From Sphingopyxis sp. YF1 (GTDB lineage Bacteria > Pseudomonadota > Alphaproteobacteria > Sphingomonadales > Sphingomonadaceae): a DNA stretch of 64,000 nucleotides. Of this stretch, positions 32,874 through 42,249 are shown piece by piece (the stretch's first letter is position 1; every line of letters begins with the position of its first letter). Where the stretch lies: positions 434,001 through 498,000 of the forward strand of contig NZ_CP033204.1 of the NCBI RefSeq assembly GCF_022701295.1. Reading direction: 5' to 3'. A model generated the notes under the pieces. It ran no database searches and had not been told where the DNA came from. It saw only the letters and a list, made by a program, of their open reading frames with translations. The position numbers and the translations under genes are program-made.

Positions 32874-34247
32874 TCAAGCCGCCTGTCTGGCGCGCTCGCT
32901 CATTTCCTGATTGAGCATTTCGGCCAGCAGGAACGCCAGTTCGAGCGACTGGCCCGCGTTGAGGCGCGGATCGCAATGCGTGTGGTACCGGTCGGCGAGA
33001 TCCATCTGGGTCACGTCCATCGCGCCGCCCGTGCATTCGGTGACATTCTGTCCGGTCATCTCGATATGGATGCCGCCGCCATGCGTGCCCTCGGCGCGGT
33101 GCACGGCAAAGAAGCCGCGCACTTCGGCGAGGATGCGCTCGAACGGGCGGGTCTTGTAACCGTTGGGGGTCTTGATGACATTGCCGTGCATCGGGTCGCA
33201 CGACCAGACGACGGGGTGGCCCGATTCTTTCACCGCGCGCACCAGCTTGGGCAGATGCGCCTCGATCTTGTCGTGGCCGTAGCGCGTGATCAGCGTCATG
33301 CGGCCCGCGACATGACCCGGGTTCAGCGTGTCGAGCAGGCGCAGCAGCGCGTCGGGCTCAAGGCTGGGACCGCATTTCATGCCGACGGGATTGCCGATGC
33401 CGCGCAGATATTCGATGTGCGCCGACCCCTCGAAGCGGGTGCGGTCGCCGACCCACAGCATATGGCCCGAGGTGTCGTACCAGCCGCCGGTCAGGCTGTC
33501 CTGCCGCGTCAGCGCCTGCTCATAGGGGAGCAGCAATGCTTCGTGGCTGGTGTAGAAGCTGGTGCCCTTGATCTGCGGCACGGTCTCGGGGGTCACGCCG
33601 CAGGCTTCCATGAAGGCGAGCGCTTCGGAAATCCGCGCTGCGGTTTCCTGATATTTCTTCGCCCACGGGCTGCGGTCCATGAAGTCGTGCGTCCAGGCGT
33701 TGACCTGGTGCAGATTGGCGTAGCCGCCGCCGGCGAAGGCGCGCAGCAGATTGAGTGTCGCCGCCGACTGGTTGTACGCCTTGATCATGCGCTGCGGGTC
33801 GGGGCCGCGACCCTCGGCCTCGAACGCGATGTCGTTGATGATGTCGCCGCGGTAGCTCGGCAGCTCGACACCGCCCACTTCCTCCATGTCGGCCGAACGC
33901 GGCTTGGCGAACTGGCCCGCCATGCGGCCGACCTTCACCACCGGCATTTTGGACGCAAAGGTCAGCACGACCGCCATCTGGAGCAGGACGCGGAAGGTGT
34001 CGCGGATGTTGTTCGGATGGAATTCGGCAAAGCTCTCGGCGCAGTCGCCACCCTGGAGCAGAAAGGCCTTGCCGTCGGCGACGCGGCCCAGTTCCTGCGT
34101 CAGATCGCGGGCTTCGCCGGCAAAGACCAGCGGCGGATAACCGGCAAGCTCGCGCTCGGCCGCGGCGAGCGCGGCGTCGTCGGTGTAGGTGGGAAGCTGG
34201 CGGGCTTCGTGCGAGCGCCAGCTGTGCGGCTGCCATTGCTGTGTCAT
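32874..34247 (-). CDS. Class II 3-deoxy-7-phosphoheptulonate synthase
   Basis: 457 residues from the ATG at 34247; the frame extends two codons up to a TTG. It condenses phosphoenolpyruvate and erythrose 4-phosphate as the first step of aromatic amino-acid synthesis. The class II (plant-like) type is shown by the opening [17 protein letters not shown], the metal cysteine C69 in [50 protein letters not shown] and [17 protein letters not shown]. No other aro gene is near. A 256-base gap separates it from the divergent cNMP-fold gene. Confidence 0.96.
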   Translation of the reverse strand: MTQQWQPHSWRSHEARQLPTYTDDAALAAAERELAGYPPLVFAGEARDLTQELGRVADGKAFLLQGGDCAESFAEFHPNNIRDTFRVLLQMAVVLTFASKMPVVKVGRMAGQFAKPRSADMEEVGGVELPSYRGDIINDIAFEAEGRGPDPQRMIKAYNQSAATLNLLRAFAGGGYANLHQVNAWTHDFMDRSPWAKKYQETAARISEALAFMEACGVTPETVPQIKGTSFYTSHEALLLPYEQALTRQDSLTGGWYDTSGHMLWVGDRTRFEGSAHIEYLRGIGNPVGMKCGPSLEPDALLRLLDTLNPGHVAGRMTLITRYGHDKIEAHLPKLVRAVKESGHPVVWSCDPMHGNVIKTPNGYKTRPFERILAEVRGFFAVHRAEGTHGGGIHIEMTGQNVTECTGGAMDVTQMDLADRYHTHCDPRLNAGQSLELAFLLAEMLNQEMSERARQAA

Positions 34248-34446
34248 GACCAAAATCCAAAAAAACCGAATCGCCCGACGCCATGGCGCGGACGCACCCC
34301 GGAGGCAAGCGCGGGGACCCTAGCATCCGCGGGACTTTTTCGCACCCGTCCTTTTCTTTGCGCCGAAAAACTGTTAGTTTGCTACGGTTTTGGCGCTATG
34401 CGCGGCAATCGCGCACCGGGGCTGTTCGGCAATCCGTAACCTTATA

Positions 34447-34474
34447 TACCTAGTGCCCCCGATGTACCTAGTGC
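34447..34474 (+). repeat. Direct repeat tacctagtgc, 18 bases apart
   Basis: tacctagtgc occurs at 34447-34456 and 34465-34474, on the same helix face give or take, about 30 to 57 bases before the chosen start of the cNMP-fold gene. It could be a paired regulator site. Its frame also reads YLVPPMYLV, so it might instead be part of a longer N-terminus. Confidence 0.4.
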
Positions 34475-34503
34475 TCCAGCTTCGCGGGGCCTCAGACGAA
34501 AAG

Positions 34504-35187
34504 ATGCATATGGCGAATTTCGATCCCGCATGGTTCGGGTACGGCGCGCTGCTGCTGGTCCTTGCGACCAGCTTCGTGTCGAGCCTGTCGCATGTCCGGG
34601 TCGGGCTCGCGCTTGCCGCGCTCGTGGCCTTGCCGCTGATGATCTTCCACGCGCCGGGGGCGGGTTATGCGCTGCTCGCCGCGCTGATCCTGATCGCCAA
34701 TGCGGTGCAGGTCGCGCGGCTCTGGGTCGGCGACGCACAGGTCCGCTTCACGCCCGAGGAACAGGAATTGCGGCGGCTCCACTTCGGCGCGCTGAGCAGC
34801 GGCAACGCGCGGCGGCTGATGGATCAGGGACACTGGATTTCGGCGCGGCGCGGCGAAGTGCTGATCCGCGAGGATCAGGCGGCGCCGAGCCTCTTCTACC
34901 TAGCCGACGGTGCGGTGACGATTCGCCGCGACGGAACCGATGTCGGGTCGCTTGCCGGCGGGGCGCTGATCGGCGAGGCGACCGTGCTCGACGGCACGCA
35001 TGCGACCGGCACGGTGATCCTGTCGAGCAACGCGCGGCTGTGGTTCGTTCCCGCCGCGTCGCTGCGCAGCTTCCTTGGCGCCAACCCCGAGATCGCGGCG
35101 GCGCTGCACGAAGGTTTCGCACGCGCGCTTCGCGGCAAGCTCGCCAGCGCCAATGCCCGCATTGCCGACCTGCCACCCATCGCCTAG
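34504..35187 (+). CDS. Membrane protein with cyclic-nucleotide-binding-type domain
   Basis: 227 residues from the ATG at 34504; ATGs at 34462 and 34510 are also in frame. Three N-terminal membrane helices (about 8-72: FGYGALLLVLATSFVSSL, VGLALAALVALPLMIF, AGYALLAALILIANAVQ) precede a cNMP-binding beta roll (about 95-215: RGEVLIREDQAAPSLFYLAD, GGALIGEATVLDGTHATGTV). The layout resembles Popeye/Crp-like membrane proteins. There is no DNA-binding domain, so it is probably a sensor or a structural use of the fold. The exact phosphate-binding RxS is not obvious (GTHATGTV). Confidence 0.8.
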   Translation: MHMANFDPAWFGYGALLLVLATSFVSSLSHVRVGLALAALVALPLMIFHAPGAGYALLAALILIANAVQVARLWVGDAQVRFTPEEQELRRLHFGALSSGNARRLMDQGHWISARRGEVLIREDQAAPSLFYLADGAVTIRRDGTDVGSLAGGALIGEATVLDGTHATGTVILSSNARLWFVPAASLRSFLGANPEIAAALHEGFARALRGKLASANARIADLPPIA

Positions 35188-35231
35188 GGTCCACCGCATA
35201 TCGGCAACCGGCAGCTTCCAGCGTGGGACAT

Positions 35232-35579
35232 ATGGCACTGACTCTCTACGGCATCCCCAATTGCGACACGGTGAAGAAGGCGCGTCGCTGGCTCGACGCG
35301 GCCGGCATTCCTTATGCCTTTCACGATTTCCGCAAGGACGGGCTCGATCCCGGAAAATTGCAGGGGTGGATCGACGCGCTGGGCTGGGAAAAATTGCTCA
35401 ACCGCAGCGGCACGACCTTTCGCAAGCTGTCCGACGAACAGAAAGCGGGGCTGGGCGCGGGGTCGGCGAAGGCGCTGATGCTCGATCAGCCGGCGATGAT
35501 CAAGCGGCCGGTGGTCGAGACCGCGGGCGATGTCAGCGTGGGCTTTTCGGCCGATGAGTGGCAGCAACGCTTTGCATGA
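35232..35579 (+). CDS. ArsC/Spx-family thioredoxin-fold protein (YffB type)
   Basis: 115 residues. It starts MALTLYGIPNCDTVKKARRW, with one Cys in the place of the CxxC motif, followed by YAFHDFRKDGLD and the C-terminal KRPVVE conserved in the family. Proteins of this subgroup are annotated as arsenate-reductase-like, but often lack that activity. Its stop overlaps the next start (ATGA), so it is co-translated with the GDPD gene. Confidence 0.9.
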   Translation: MALTLYGIPNCDTVKKARRWLDAAGIPYAFHDFRKDGLDPGKLQGWIDALGWEKLLNRSGTTFRKLSDEQKAGLGAGSAKALMLDQPAMIKRPVVETAGDVSVGFSADEWQQRFA

Positions 35580-36652
35580 TCGGGCGGCGTTTCGCCCTGT
35601 CGGCGTTGCTGCTCGCGGCCTGCGGCGCTGAACCGATGGCGGCGCAGCCGGTTCCGACGCTCGACGGCAGGCCGCCGATCGTCATCGCGCACCGCGGCGC
35701 GTCGGGCGAGCGACCCGAACATACGCTCGAAGCCTATGCACTCGCGATCGAACAGGGCGCCGACTATATCGAACCCGACCTGGTCCTGACCCGTGACGGC
35801 GTGCTCGTGGCGCGGCACGAGAACGAGATTTCGGAAACGACCGATGTCGCCGACCATCCCGAATTCGCCGCGCGCAAGGCGACGAAGCGGATCGACGGAC
35901 AGGACGTCGCGGGCTGGTTCACCGAGGATTTCACCCTCGCCGAACTGAAGCGGCTGCGCGCGAAGGAGCGTATTCCACGGCTGCGCGGCACCGCGCATGA
36001 CGGCCAGTATGCAATCCCGACCTTCGCCGAAATTCTCGACCTGCTGGTCGCGGCGAACAAGGGGCGCGAGCATCCGGTCGGCGTCTATCCCGAGACCAAG
36101 CACCCGGGCTATTTCGCGTCGATCGGGCTGCCGCACGAAGCGCCCCTGCTCGCGCTGCTCGACCGGTACGGCTATCGCGGACGCGCCGCGCCGGTGTTCA
36201 TCCAGAGCTTCGAGGTCGCCAACCTCAAGGCGATCCGCGCGAAGAGCGACCTGCCGCTGATCCAGTTGATGGACGGCGAGGGCGGACCCGCCGAAGATCC
36301 CTCGCAAAGCTATGCCGTGATGGCGACGCCCGCCGGATTGAAGGCGGTCGCCGCCTATGCCGACGGTATCGGGCCGAACAAGGCGATGGTCATTCCCCGC
36401 GGCTTGCTCGGTACGCTCGGCGATCCGACCCCGCTCGTCCGCGACGCGCACGCCGCGGGGCTCAAGGTCCATCCGTGGACCTTCCGTCGCGAAAATTATT
36501 TCCTGCCGCTGCGCGACAAGGGCGGCATCAACCCCGCGGGCCACGGCGACCTCGGGGCGGAGGTCGATGCCTATCTTCGTACGGGGATCGACGGCCTGTT
36601 CAGCGACAACCCGCGCGAGGCGGTCGCGGCGGTGAGGAGTGCCGGGCGCTAG
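35576..36652 (+). CDS. Lipoprotein glycerophosphodiester phosphodiesterase
   Basis: 358 residues from an ATG that overlaps the ArsC-like stop. The N-terminus ends in the lipobox LAAC (Cys16), so the enzyme is anchored in the cell envelope. GDPD residues are visible: AHRGASGERPEHT with H39 and E45, IEPDLVLTRDGVLVARHE, and VYPETKHP. It is the long (GlpQ-like) type that hydrolyses glycerophosphodiesters to glycerol 3-phosphate and alcohol. The glp transport genes are not near. Confidence 0.93.
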   Translation: MIGRRFALSALLLAACGAEPMAAQPVPTLDGRPPIVIAHRGASGERPEHTLEAYALAIEQGADYIEPDLVLTRDGVLVARHENEISETTDVADHPEFAARKATKRIDGQDVAGWFTEDFTLAELKRLRAKERIPRLRGTAHDGQYAIPTFAEILDLLVAANKGREHPVGVYPETKHPGYFASIGLPHEAPLLALLDRYGYRGRAAPVFIQSFEVANLKAIRAKSDLPLIQLMDGEGGPAEDPSQSYAVMATPAGLKAVAAYADGIGPNKAMVIPRGLLGTLGDPTPLVRDAHAAGLKVHPWTFRRENYFLPLRDKGGINPAGHGDLGAEVDAYLRTGIDGLFSDNPREAVAAVRSAGR

Positions 36653-36718
36653 GCGCGCTACGCCAAGCGAAACCGCGACCGGACGCTTTGTGATTTCGAT
36701 CGTCGGGCCAATTGATTT

Positions 36719-36760
36719 CGGCCCGGCCCGAGACCCCGGGGAGAGCCTCGGGCCGGGCCG
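36719..36760. repeat. 14-bp perfect hairpin between convergent GDPD and XRE genes
   Basis: Arms cggcccggcccgag and its exact complement (36719-36732, 36747-36760) with a 14-base loop. No T run follows on either strand. Its position between convergent genes suggests that it ends or insulates both transcripts. Confidence 0.65.
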
Positions 36761-36776
36761 GCGCGGCCGCGCATCC

Positions 36777-36998
36777 TCAATCGCTGTCGTCGCTCCATTC
36801 GAACACCGCTTCGAGGGGCTTTCCGAAGGCGCGCGCGATGCGGAAGGCGACCTCGAGCGATGGCGAATATTTGCCCTGTTCGATCGCCGCGATGGTCTGG
36901 CGCGTTACCCCGACGCGGTCGCCGAGTTCGCCCTGCGTCATCTCGCCGGCAAGGAAGCGCAGCGTGCGGATGTCGTTGGTGAAGGGCGGCCTAGCCAT
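36777..36998 (-). CDS. Small XRE-family helix-turn-helix regulator
   Basis: 73 residues, nearly all one HTH_3 domain: [20 protein letters not shown] is the two-helix reader, followed by [20 protein letters not shown]. This short stand-alone type usually represses its own operon with a membrane protein of the DUF2178-like sort, as found here: the start codon overlaps the last eight bases of the membrane gene. Inverted-repeat candidates for its operator lie at 37623-37651. Confidence 0.92.
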   Translation of the reverse strand: MARPPFTNDIRTLRFLAGEMTQGELGDRVGVTRQTIAAIEQGKYSPSLEVAFRIARAFGKPLEAVFEWSDDSD

Positions 36999-37416
36999 GC
37001 CAGCCGCGCCGGTAGCTGACGAGCACGGTCGCGGTGTTCACCAGTTCGGCGAGCACGATCGCGAACAGCGCCGTATTGGCGATGGTCACGCCGGTGTCGG
37101 TGAAGGGCATCACCACCCCGACCATGATCGTGCCCGCCATCAACACATAATAGGCGGCCGCGGCGCCGCGGCGGCTTATCGCGCGGTCGCGCTCGTCGGG
37201 GCGGCGGCGTTCCGCTTTGGGCGTTGTCATCGCCAGGAAGGCATATCCGGCGATGACGACCAGCGCCTGCGTCGCAGCGATGCCGCCGAACAGCCAGAGC
37301 ATCGCAAACATCTCGCGCCCGGCGGGGTGTCCGCCGATGATCAGCCCGAAATAGAGCGTGTAGGCAGCGATCATGCTGACGACGATCAGCCATGTGGTTT
37401 TTTCGCGATAGGTCAT
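36991..37416 (-). CDS. Four-helix membrane protein paired with the XRE regulator
   Basis: 141 residues from the ATG at 37416, which follows ggagaattgccg; an upstream ATG at 37470 would add 18 residues (MISSPPRPAF...). Four helices are seen: [57 protein letters not shown] and [20 protein letters not shown]. After helix 2 stands a basic loop with ERDRAISRR. The latter is typical of the DUF2178-like membrane partners of small XRE regulators. Function unknown. A decayed copy of its first codons lies just upstream. Confidence 0.82.
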   Translation of the reverse strand: MTYREKTTWLIVVSMIAAYTLYFGLIIGGHPAGREMFAMLWLFGGIAATQALVVIAGYAFLAMTTPKAERRRPDERDRAISRRGAAAAYYVLMAGTIMVGVVMPFTDTGVTIANTALFAIVLAELVNTATVLVSYRRGWHG

Positions 37417-37466
37417 CGGCAATTCTCCGGTTTCGGCGGCGAAGGCCGGGCGGGGCGGTGAGGAAA

Positions 37467-37598
37467 TCATCGGTCAGAGGCTCCGCCGAGAGGGGAGGGC
37501 GGGGCGCCGATCCGGCCCGGTTCGGCGGGTGGATGCGAGCCGAAGGCCATTGGAAGCGTCACCAGCGTGACCCGGTGATTTTTTTCGCGAAAGGACAT
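37467..37598 (-). pseudogene. 43-codon remnant or leader ORF resembling the start of the membrane gene
   Basis: Reads MSFREKNHRVTLVTLPMAFG and ends SDR. It mirrors [15 protein letters not shown] of the next gene, and its ribosome region (ggagtgccgtcg) mirrors ggagaattgccg. After about 15 codons similarity stops. Its TGA overlaps the ATG at 37470 (ATGA). This is most likely a tandem duplicate cut short, perhaps still translated as a leader. Confidence 0.5.
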
Positions 37599-37622
37599 CG
37601 ACGGCACTCCATGTCATGTGAT

Positions 37623-37659
37623 TCGAACTCTATGTTCGATATTTTTAACATTGAGTCAA
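37623..37659 (-). promoter_or_regulatory. Candidate promoter and operators of the XRE/membrane-protein operon
   Basis: On the minus strand TTGACT (37659-37654) is followed after 17 bases by aacata, a weak -10. Two inverted repeats cover it: atgtt-n10-aacat (37632-37651) and tcgaac-n5-gttcga (37623-37639). The region is AT-rich against its surroundings. These are plausible XRE-regulator sites. Confidence 0.45.
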
Positions 37660-37724
37660 TCGGACATTACATCGATCGCCTTTGCCGCTTTCGCACCGCA
37701 ACATAAACCGCTAAGCCGCGCGCC

Positions 37725-38588
37725 ATGTCCACGCTCCCCAAAACGCTCACCCTCGACACCTCCACCAGCCGCGCCAATCCGACGCCGCAGCCGATGAAGC
37801 GCCTGACGGTGCCGCGGATTCGCCAGCGCAAGGGCGGCGAACCGCTCGTCATGCTGACCGCCTATACGGTGCGCATGGCACAGCTGCTCGATCCGCATTG
37901 CGACATGCTGCTCGTCGGCGATTCGCTTGCGCAGGTGATCTATGGCCTGCCGCACACCGTCGGCGTGACGATGGAGATGATGGCGCTGCACGGCGCCGCG
38001 GTGGTGCGCGGCAGCTATCATGCGGCGGTGATCGTCGACATGCCCTTCGGCAGCTATGAGGGCAGCCCCGAACAGGCGTTCGACAACGCCGCGCGTCTGC
38101 TCAAGGAAACCGGCGCCGCGGCGGTCAAGGTCGAGGGCGGCAAGGTGCTGGCGCCGACGATTGAATTCCTCACCCAGCGCGGCATCCCGGTCATGGGCCA
38201 TGTCGGGCTGACCCCGCAGGCGGTCAATATTCTGGGCGGCTATGGCGTGCGTGGCAAGAGCGAGGAAGAGGCGCGGTCGATCGTCGAGGATGCGGTTGCC
38301 GTTGCGCAGGCCGGCGCCTTCTCGATCGTCATCGAAGGCGTGCTCGAATCGATCGCGATCGAGATCACCGAGAAGGTCGCCTGCCCGACGATCGGCATCG
38401 GCGCTTCGGCGCAGTGCGACGGCCAGGTGCTGGTCACCGACGACATGCTCGGCATGTTCGAGCGCGTCCCCAAGTTCGTGAAGCGGTACCAGGACATGGC
38501 CGGTGTCGTGAACGGCGCGGTCAAGGAATATGCGGACGAAGTCAGGTCCCGTTCATTCCCCACCGAGGATCAGATCTACGCTGGTTGA
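37725..38588 (+). CDS. panB: 3-methyl-2-oxobutanoate hydroxymethyltransferase
   Basis: 287 residues. It forms ketopantoate from 2-oxoisovalerate and methylene-tetrahydrofolate in pantothenate synthesis. Family marks: [40 protein letters not shown] with metal-binding Asp, [32 protein letters not shown] and the late [20 protein letters not shown]. The N-terminus carries about 20 extra residues. panC and panE are not adjacent. Confidence 0.96.
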   Translation: MSTLPKTLTLDTSTSRANPTPQPMKRLTVPRIRQRKGGEPLVMLTAYTVRMAQLLDPHCDMLLVGDSLAQVIYGLPHTVGVTMEMMALHGAAVVRGSYHAAVIVDMPFGSYEGSPEQAFDNAARLLKETGAAAVKVEGGKVLAPTIEFLTQRGIPVMGHVGLTPQAVNILGGYGVRGKSEEEARSIVEDAVAVAQAGAFSIVIEGVLESIAIEITEKVACPTIGIGASAQCDGQVLVTDDMLGMFERVPKFVKRYQDMAGVVNGAVKEYADEVRSRSFPTEDQIYAG

Positions 38589-38703
38589 CGCGGTGCGCGT
38601 GCGCGGGACGGGGGCCAGTGAAAGGCTTGGCGTTTTCCGGGCGCGTCGCTAAGGAAACCACCGGAGGGTGCGTCCGTGCCCGCCCGGTATATGGAGGAAA
38701 TGC

Positions 38704-39477
38704 GTGGCGCTGAGCCCGACGAACAATGCGGCCCTCTTGCAGGAAGTGGACGACGCCGTCCGCAAGGACCGGCTCGACAGTATCTGGGAACGGTTCGGAC
38801 GCTGGATCGTCGCGGGCGTGATCGCGGCGCTGCTCGCCTTCGGTGGCTATCTTTATTGGGGTCATCTGCAGCAGACCGAGCGCGGCGAGCAGGCCGAGGC
38901 GCTGATCGGGGCTTTCGACAAGCTCAAGAGCGGGCAGCCGACCGCGGCGACCAATGAATTCGCCAAGCTCGAGAGCGAGGGCGGCGATGCCTATCGCGCG
39001 ATCGCGATCTTCCAGCAGGCGAACATGAAGGCCGAGCGCGGCGACCTCAAGGCGGCAGCCGCGCTGATGGGCAAGGCCGCGGCGGACAGCAAGCTCGACC
39101 CGTCGCTGCGCGATCTTGCGCTGGTCCGCCAGACCGCCTTCGAATTCGACACGCTGAAGCCCGAAGCGGTCATCGCGCGGATGAAGCCGCTGGTCGATGC
39201 CAAGGATCCGGTATCGAGCTGGTTCCCGAGCGCCGCCGAACTGTCGGCGATCGCGCACTACCAGCTCGGCCAGTACAAGCAGGCGGGCGAGCTTTACGGC
39301 CGCATCGCCAAACTGCCCGACATGCCCCGTTCGCTGCAATCGCGCAGCGTGCAGATGGCCGGCATGCTGGGCGTCGACGCCGTCGCAGACCGTGCGGACG
39401 AAAGCGCCGCCAAGGACAAGCAGGGCAGCGGGGCGCCCAAGGGGCCGGCCGCCGGAGCAGTTGAGGAAAAGAAATAA
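38704..39477 (+). CDS. YfgM-like TPR protein of the outer-membrane assembly block
   Basis: 257 residues from a GTG at 38704 (ggaggaaatgc just before it). A single membrane helix lies at about 34-51 (IVAGVIAALLAFGGYLYW), with TPR-like helices in the periplasm (AEALIGAFDKLKSGQPTAAT, QANMKAERGDLKAAAAL). The C-terminus is Lys/Ala/Gly rich. In Escherichia coli YfgM works with the SecYEG/PpiD chaperone path and is encoded beside bamB and der; the same order holds here. The stop overlaps bamB by one base (TAATG). Confidence 0.88.
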   Translation: MALSPTNNAALLQEVDDAVRKDRLDSIWERFGRWIVAGVIAALLAFGGYLYWGHLQQTERGEQAEALIGAFDKLKSGQPTAATNEFAKLESEGGDAYRAIAIFQQANMKAERGDLKAAAALMGKAAADSKLDPSLRDLALVRQTAFEFDTLKPEAVIARMKPLVDAKDPVSSWFPSAAELSAIAHYQLGQYKQAGELYGRIAKLPDMPRSLQSRSVQMAGMLGVDAVADRADESAAKDKQGSGAPKGPAAGAVEEKK

Positions 39478-40811
39478 TGCGGAAAACCGGTTATGCCGCC
39501 GGCGCGGCGCTGATCGCGCTGTCGCTTGCGGGCTGCGGCGTGTTCAAGGGTGACGGCGGGCCGAAGACCCCGACCGTCGGCGAACGCGTGTCGATCCTGT
39601 CGAACGACAACAGCATCAAGGTCGATGAGGCCACCGCTTCGGTCGCGGTCGTGCTGCCCGATCCCGCGGTCAACGCGAACTGGGCGCAGTCGGGCGGCAA
39701 TGCGTCGAAGTCGATGGGGCATCCCGCGCTCGCCGCCTCGCGCAGCCAGATCTGGACCGCGAGCATCGCGGGCGGCAACAACAAGCAGCGGCTCGCCGCG
39801 GCGCCCGTCGTCGCCGACGGGCGGCTCTTCGTGGTCGGTACCGACGCCGTAGTGACGGCCTTGTCTGCCGATACCGGCGCCGAAATCTGGCGCGCGTCGA
39901 TCGGCAGCACGGGCAAGGATTTCCAGGATTCGCTGTTCGGCGGCGGGGCTTCGGTCGATGGCAATGTCGTTTATGCGACCAGCGGGGTCGGCGACGTCGC
40001 GGCGCTCAACGCCGCCGACGGGTCGGTGCTGTGGAAGGTCAAGCCCGCGGGGCCGCTGCGCGGCGCGCCGACGGTCGCCTATGGCGGTGTCTATGTGATC
40101 ACGCAGGACAACCAGGTCCTCGCGCTCAACGCGGCGAACGGCGCGGTGCTGTGGCAGGCGACGGCGTCGCTCGAGGCGGGCAGCGTGTTCGGCGCGGCGT
40201 CGCCCGCCGCGGGACAGAGCACGATCGTTGCCGGCTTCTCGTCGGGCGAGGTGCAGGCCTATCGATACGAGAACGGCCGCGATCTGTGGGAAGATGCGCT
40301 CGCGCGTACCTCGATGGCGCTGTCGGTGTCGACGCTCTCCGATGTCGACGCCGACCCGGTGATCGACCGCGGCCGCGTCTTCGCGCTCGGTCAGGGCGGC
40401 CGCATGGCGAGCTACGAACTCGTCACCGGCCAGCGTATCTGGGAAATCTCGATCGCGGGCATTTCGACCCCCTATGTGGTCGGCGAATGGGTCTATGCGA
40501 TGACCGACGACGGCAAGCTTTTGTGCGTCGCGCGCGCGACGGGCAAGGTGCGCTGGCTCCAGCAGCTTGCGCGCTACCGCGTCGAGACCGAGAAGAAGAA
40601 GAAGGACCCGATCCGCTGGACGGGGCCGATCCTCGCCGGCGGGCGGCTGATCGCCGTCAACAGCGAGGGCCAGCTCGTCGAATTCTCGCCGACCGACGGA
40701 TCGACGCTCGCGACGACCGAATTCAAGACGCCGCTCTCGCAGCCGCCGATCGTCGCGAACAACGTCCTGTACATCCTCGCGGACGACGGACGCATCACCG
40801 CCTGGCGGTAA
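39477..40811 (+). CDS. bamB: Outer membrane assembly lipoprotein BamB
   Basis: 444 residues. The signal peptide ends at the lipobox LAGC (Cys20). The mature protein is a PQQ-type beta-propeller with repeated units ending in blades such as GAEIWRASIG, GSVLWKVKPAG, GAVLWQAT, GRDLWEDAL and GQRIWEISIAG. BamB binds BamA and helps outer-membrane protein folding. It lies between yfgM and der, which is the classical arrangement. Confidence 0.95.
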   Translation: MRKTGYAAGAALIALSLAGCGVFKGDGGPKTPTVGERVSILSNDNSIKVDEATASVAVVLPDPAVNANWAQSGGNASKSMGHPALAASRSQIWTASIAGGNNKQRLAAAPVVADGRLFVVGTDAVVTALSADTGAEIWRASIGSTGKDFQDSLFGGGASVDGNVVYATSGVGDVAALNAADGSVLWKVKPAGPLRGAPTVAYGGVYVITQDNQVLALNAANGAVLWQATASLEAGSVFGAASPAAGQSTIVAGFSSGEVQAYRYENGRDLWEDALARTSMALSVSTLSDVDADPVIDRGRVFALGQGGRMASYELVTGQRIWEISIAGISTPYVVGEWVYAMTDDGKLLCVARATGKVRWLQQLARYRVETEKKKKDPIRWTGPILAGGRLIAVNSEGQLVEFSPTDGSTLATTEFKTPLSQPPIVANNVLYILADDGRITAWR

Positions 40812-40857
40812 CCGGGGGCGCGGCCGCTCCGGCTGCGCGGACAGATAGGATGAAACC

Positions 40858-42243
40858 ATGGCGCGATCCGCAACGATCGCCATTGTCGGCCGGCCCAATG
40901 TCGGCAAGTCGACGCTGTTCAACCGGCTCGTCGGCAAGCGCCTTGCGCTTGTCGACGACCAGCCGGGGGTGACGCGCGACCGGCGCGAGGGCGACGCCGA
41001 ACTGCTGGGTCTGAAATTCACGATCGTCGACACCGCGGGGTTCGAGGATTACGACGCCGCGACGCTGCCGGGCCGGATGCGCGTCCAGACCGAGAAAGCG
41101 GTGCGCGAAGCCGATGCCGCGCTGTTCATGATCGATGGTCGCGCCGGGGTGACCCCGCTCGACGAGGAAATCGCGCGCTGGCTGCGCAGCGAGGACACGC
41201 CGATCATCCTGCTGGTCAACAAGGCCGAGGGCAAGCAGGGCGAGAATGGCCTGATGGAAAGCTATTCGCTCGGCTTCGACAATCCGATCGCATTGAGCGC
41301 CGAGCATGGCGAGGGCGTCGTCGATCTGTTCGACGCGCTGCGACCGATCGTCGAGGCCTATGACGCGGCCGAAGCCGAAGCATTGCCGGCCATCGGGGAC
41401 GACGAGGATGAGGATGCGCCCCTCGGCCCGATGAAGCTCGCGATCGTCGGACGCCCGAATGCGGGCAAGTCGACGCTGATCAACCGCATGATCGGCGAGG
41501 ATCGCCTGATCACCGGGCCCGAAGCCGGGATCACGCGCGATTCGATCCGCGTCGACTGGCAGTGGGAAAAGGACGGCGAGGTCCACGAGATCCAGCTGTT
41601 CGACACCGCGGGCATGCGCAAGCGCGCCAAGGTGGTCGACAAGCTCGAAAAACTGTCCGTCGCCGACGCGCTCCACGCGGTCGATTTCGCCGAGGTCGTC
41701 GTGCTGCTGCTCGACGCGACCAAGGGGCTCGAGGCGCAGGATCTGCGCATCGCCGACAAGGTGCTTCAGGAAGGGCGTGCGCTGATCGTCGCGCTCAACA
41801 AATGGGATATCGCCGAGGACCCCTCGGCGCTGTTCAACGGGGTGCGCACCGCGCTCGACGACGGTCTCTCGCAGGTCAAGGGCGTGCCCGTGCTCAGCAT
41901 CTCGGGCGCGACCGGCAAGGGGATCGACACGCTGGTGCGCGTCGCGTTCGAACAGCGCGAGATCTGGACCAATCGCGTCTCGACCGCGCGGCTCAACCGC
42001 TGGTTCGAGGGCGCGGTGACCGCGAACCCGCCGCCGGCGCCGGGGGGCAAGCGGATCAAGCTGCGCTACATCACCCAGGCGCGCACGCGGCCGCCGACCT
42101 TTGTCGTCTTCGGCACGCGCACCGACGCGCTGCCGGGCAGCTACGAACGTTATCTGGTCAACGGCATGCGCAAGGAACTGGGGTTCCAGGGCGTGCCGGT
42201 GCGGCTCAATTTCCGCAATTCGCGCAATCCCTATGACGAGTGA
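40858..42243 (+). CDS. der: Ribosome assembly GTPase Der (EngA)
   Basis: 461 residues with two G domains. The P-loops are GRPNVGKS (11-18) and GRPNAGKS (198-205); DTAG and NK(A/W)-type motifs follow in each (LVNKAEG, ALNKWD). An acidic linker (GDDEDEDAPLG) separates them. The C-terminal KH-like domain starts about residue 360. It acts in late 50S subunit maturation. A TusA-like gene starts six bases later. Confidence 0.97.
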   Translation: MARSATIAIVGRPNVGKSTLFNRLVGKRLALVDDQPGVTRDRREGDAELLGLKFTIVDTAGFEDYDAATLPGRMRVQTEKAVREADAALFMIDGRAGVTPLDEEIARWLRSEDTPIILLVNKAEGKQGENGLMESYSLGFDNPIALSAEHGEGVVDLFDALRPIVEAYDAAEAEALPAIGDDEDEDAPLGPMKLAIVGRPNAGKSTLINRMIGEDRLITGPEAGITRDSIRVDWQWEKDGEVHEIQLFDTAGMRKRAKVVDKLEKLSVADALHAVDFAEVVVLLLDATKGLEAQDLRIADKVLQEGRALIVALNKWDIAEDPSALFNGVRTALDDGLSQVKGVPVLSISGATGKGIDTLVRVAFEQREIWTNRVSTARLNRWFEGAVTANPPPAPGGKRIKLRYITQARTRPPTFVVFGTRTDALPGSYERYLVNGMRKELGFQGVPVRLNFRNSRNPYDE

Positions 42244-42249
42244 CGCGGC

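Noticed and set aside
34398..34439. 13-codon frame MRGNRAPGLFGNP as a leader peptide before the cNMP-fold gene
   Set aside because: No ribosome site, no run of regulatory codons and no attenuator hairpins follow, so chance is the better explanation.
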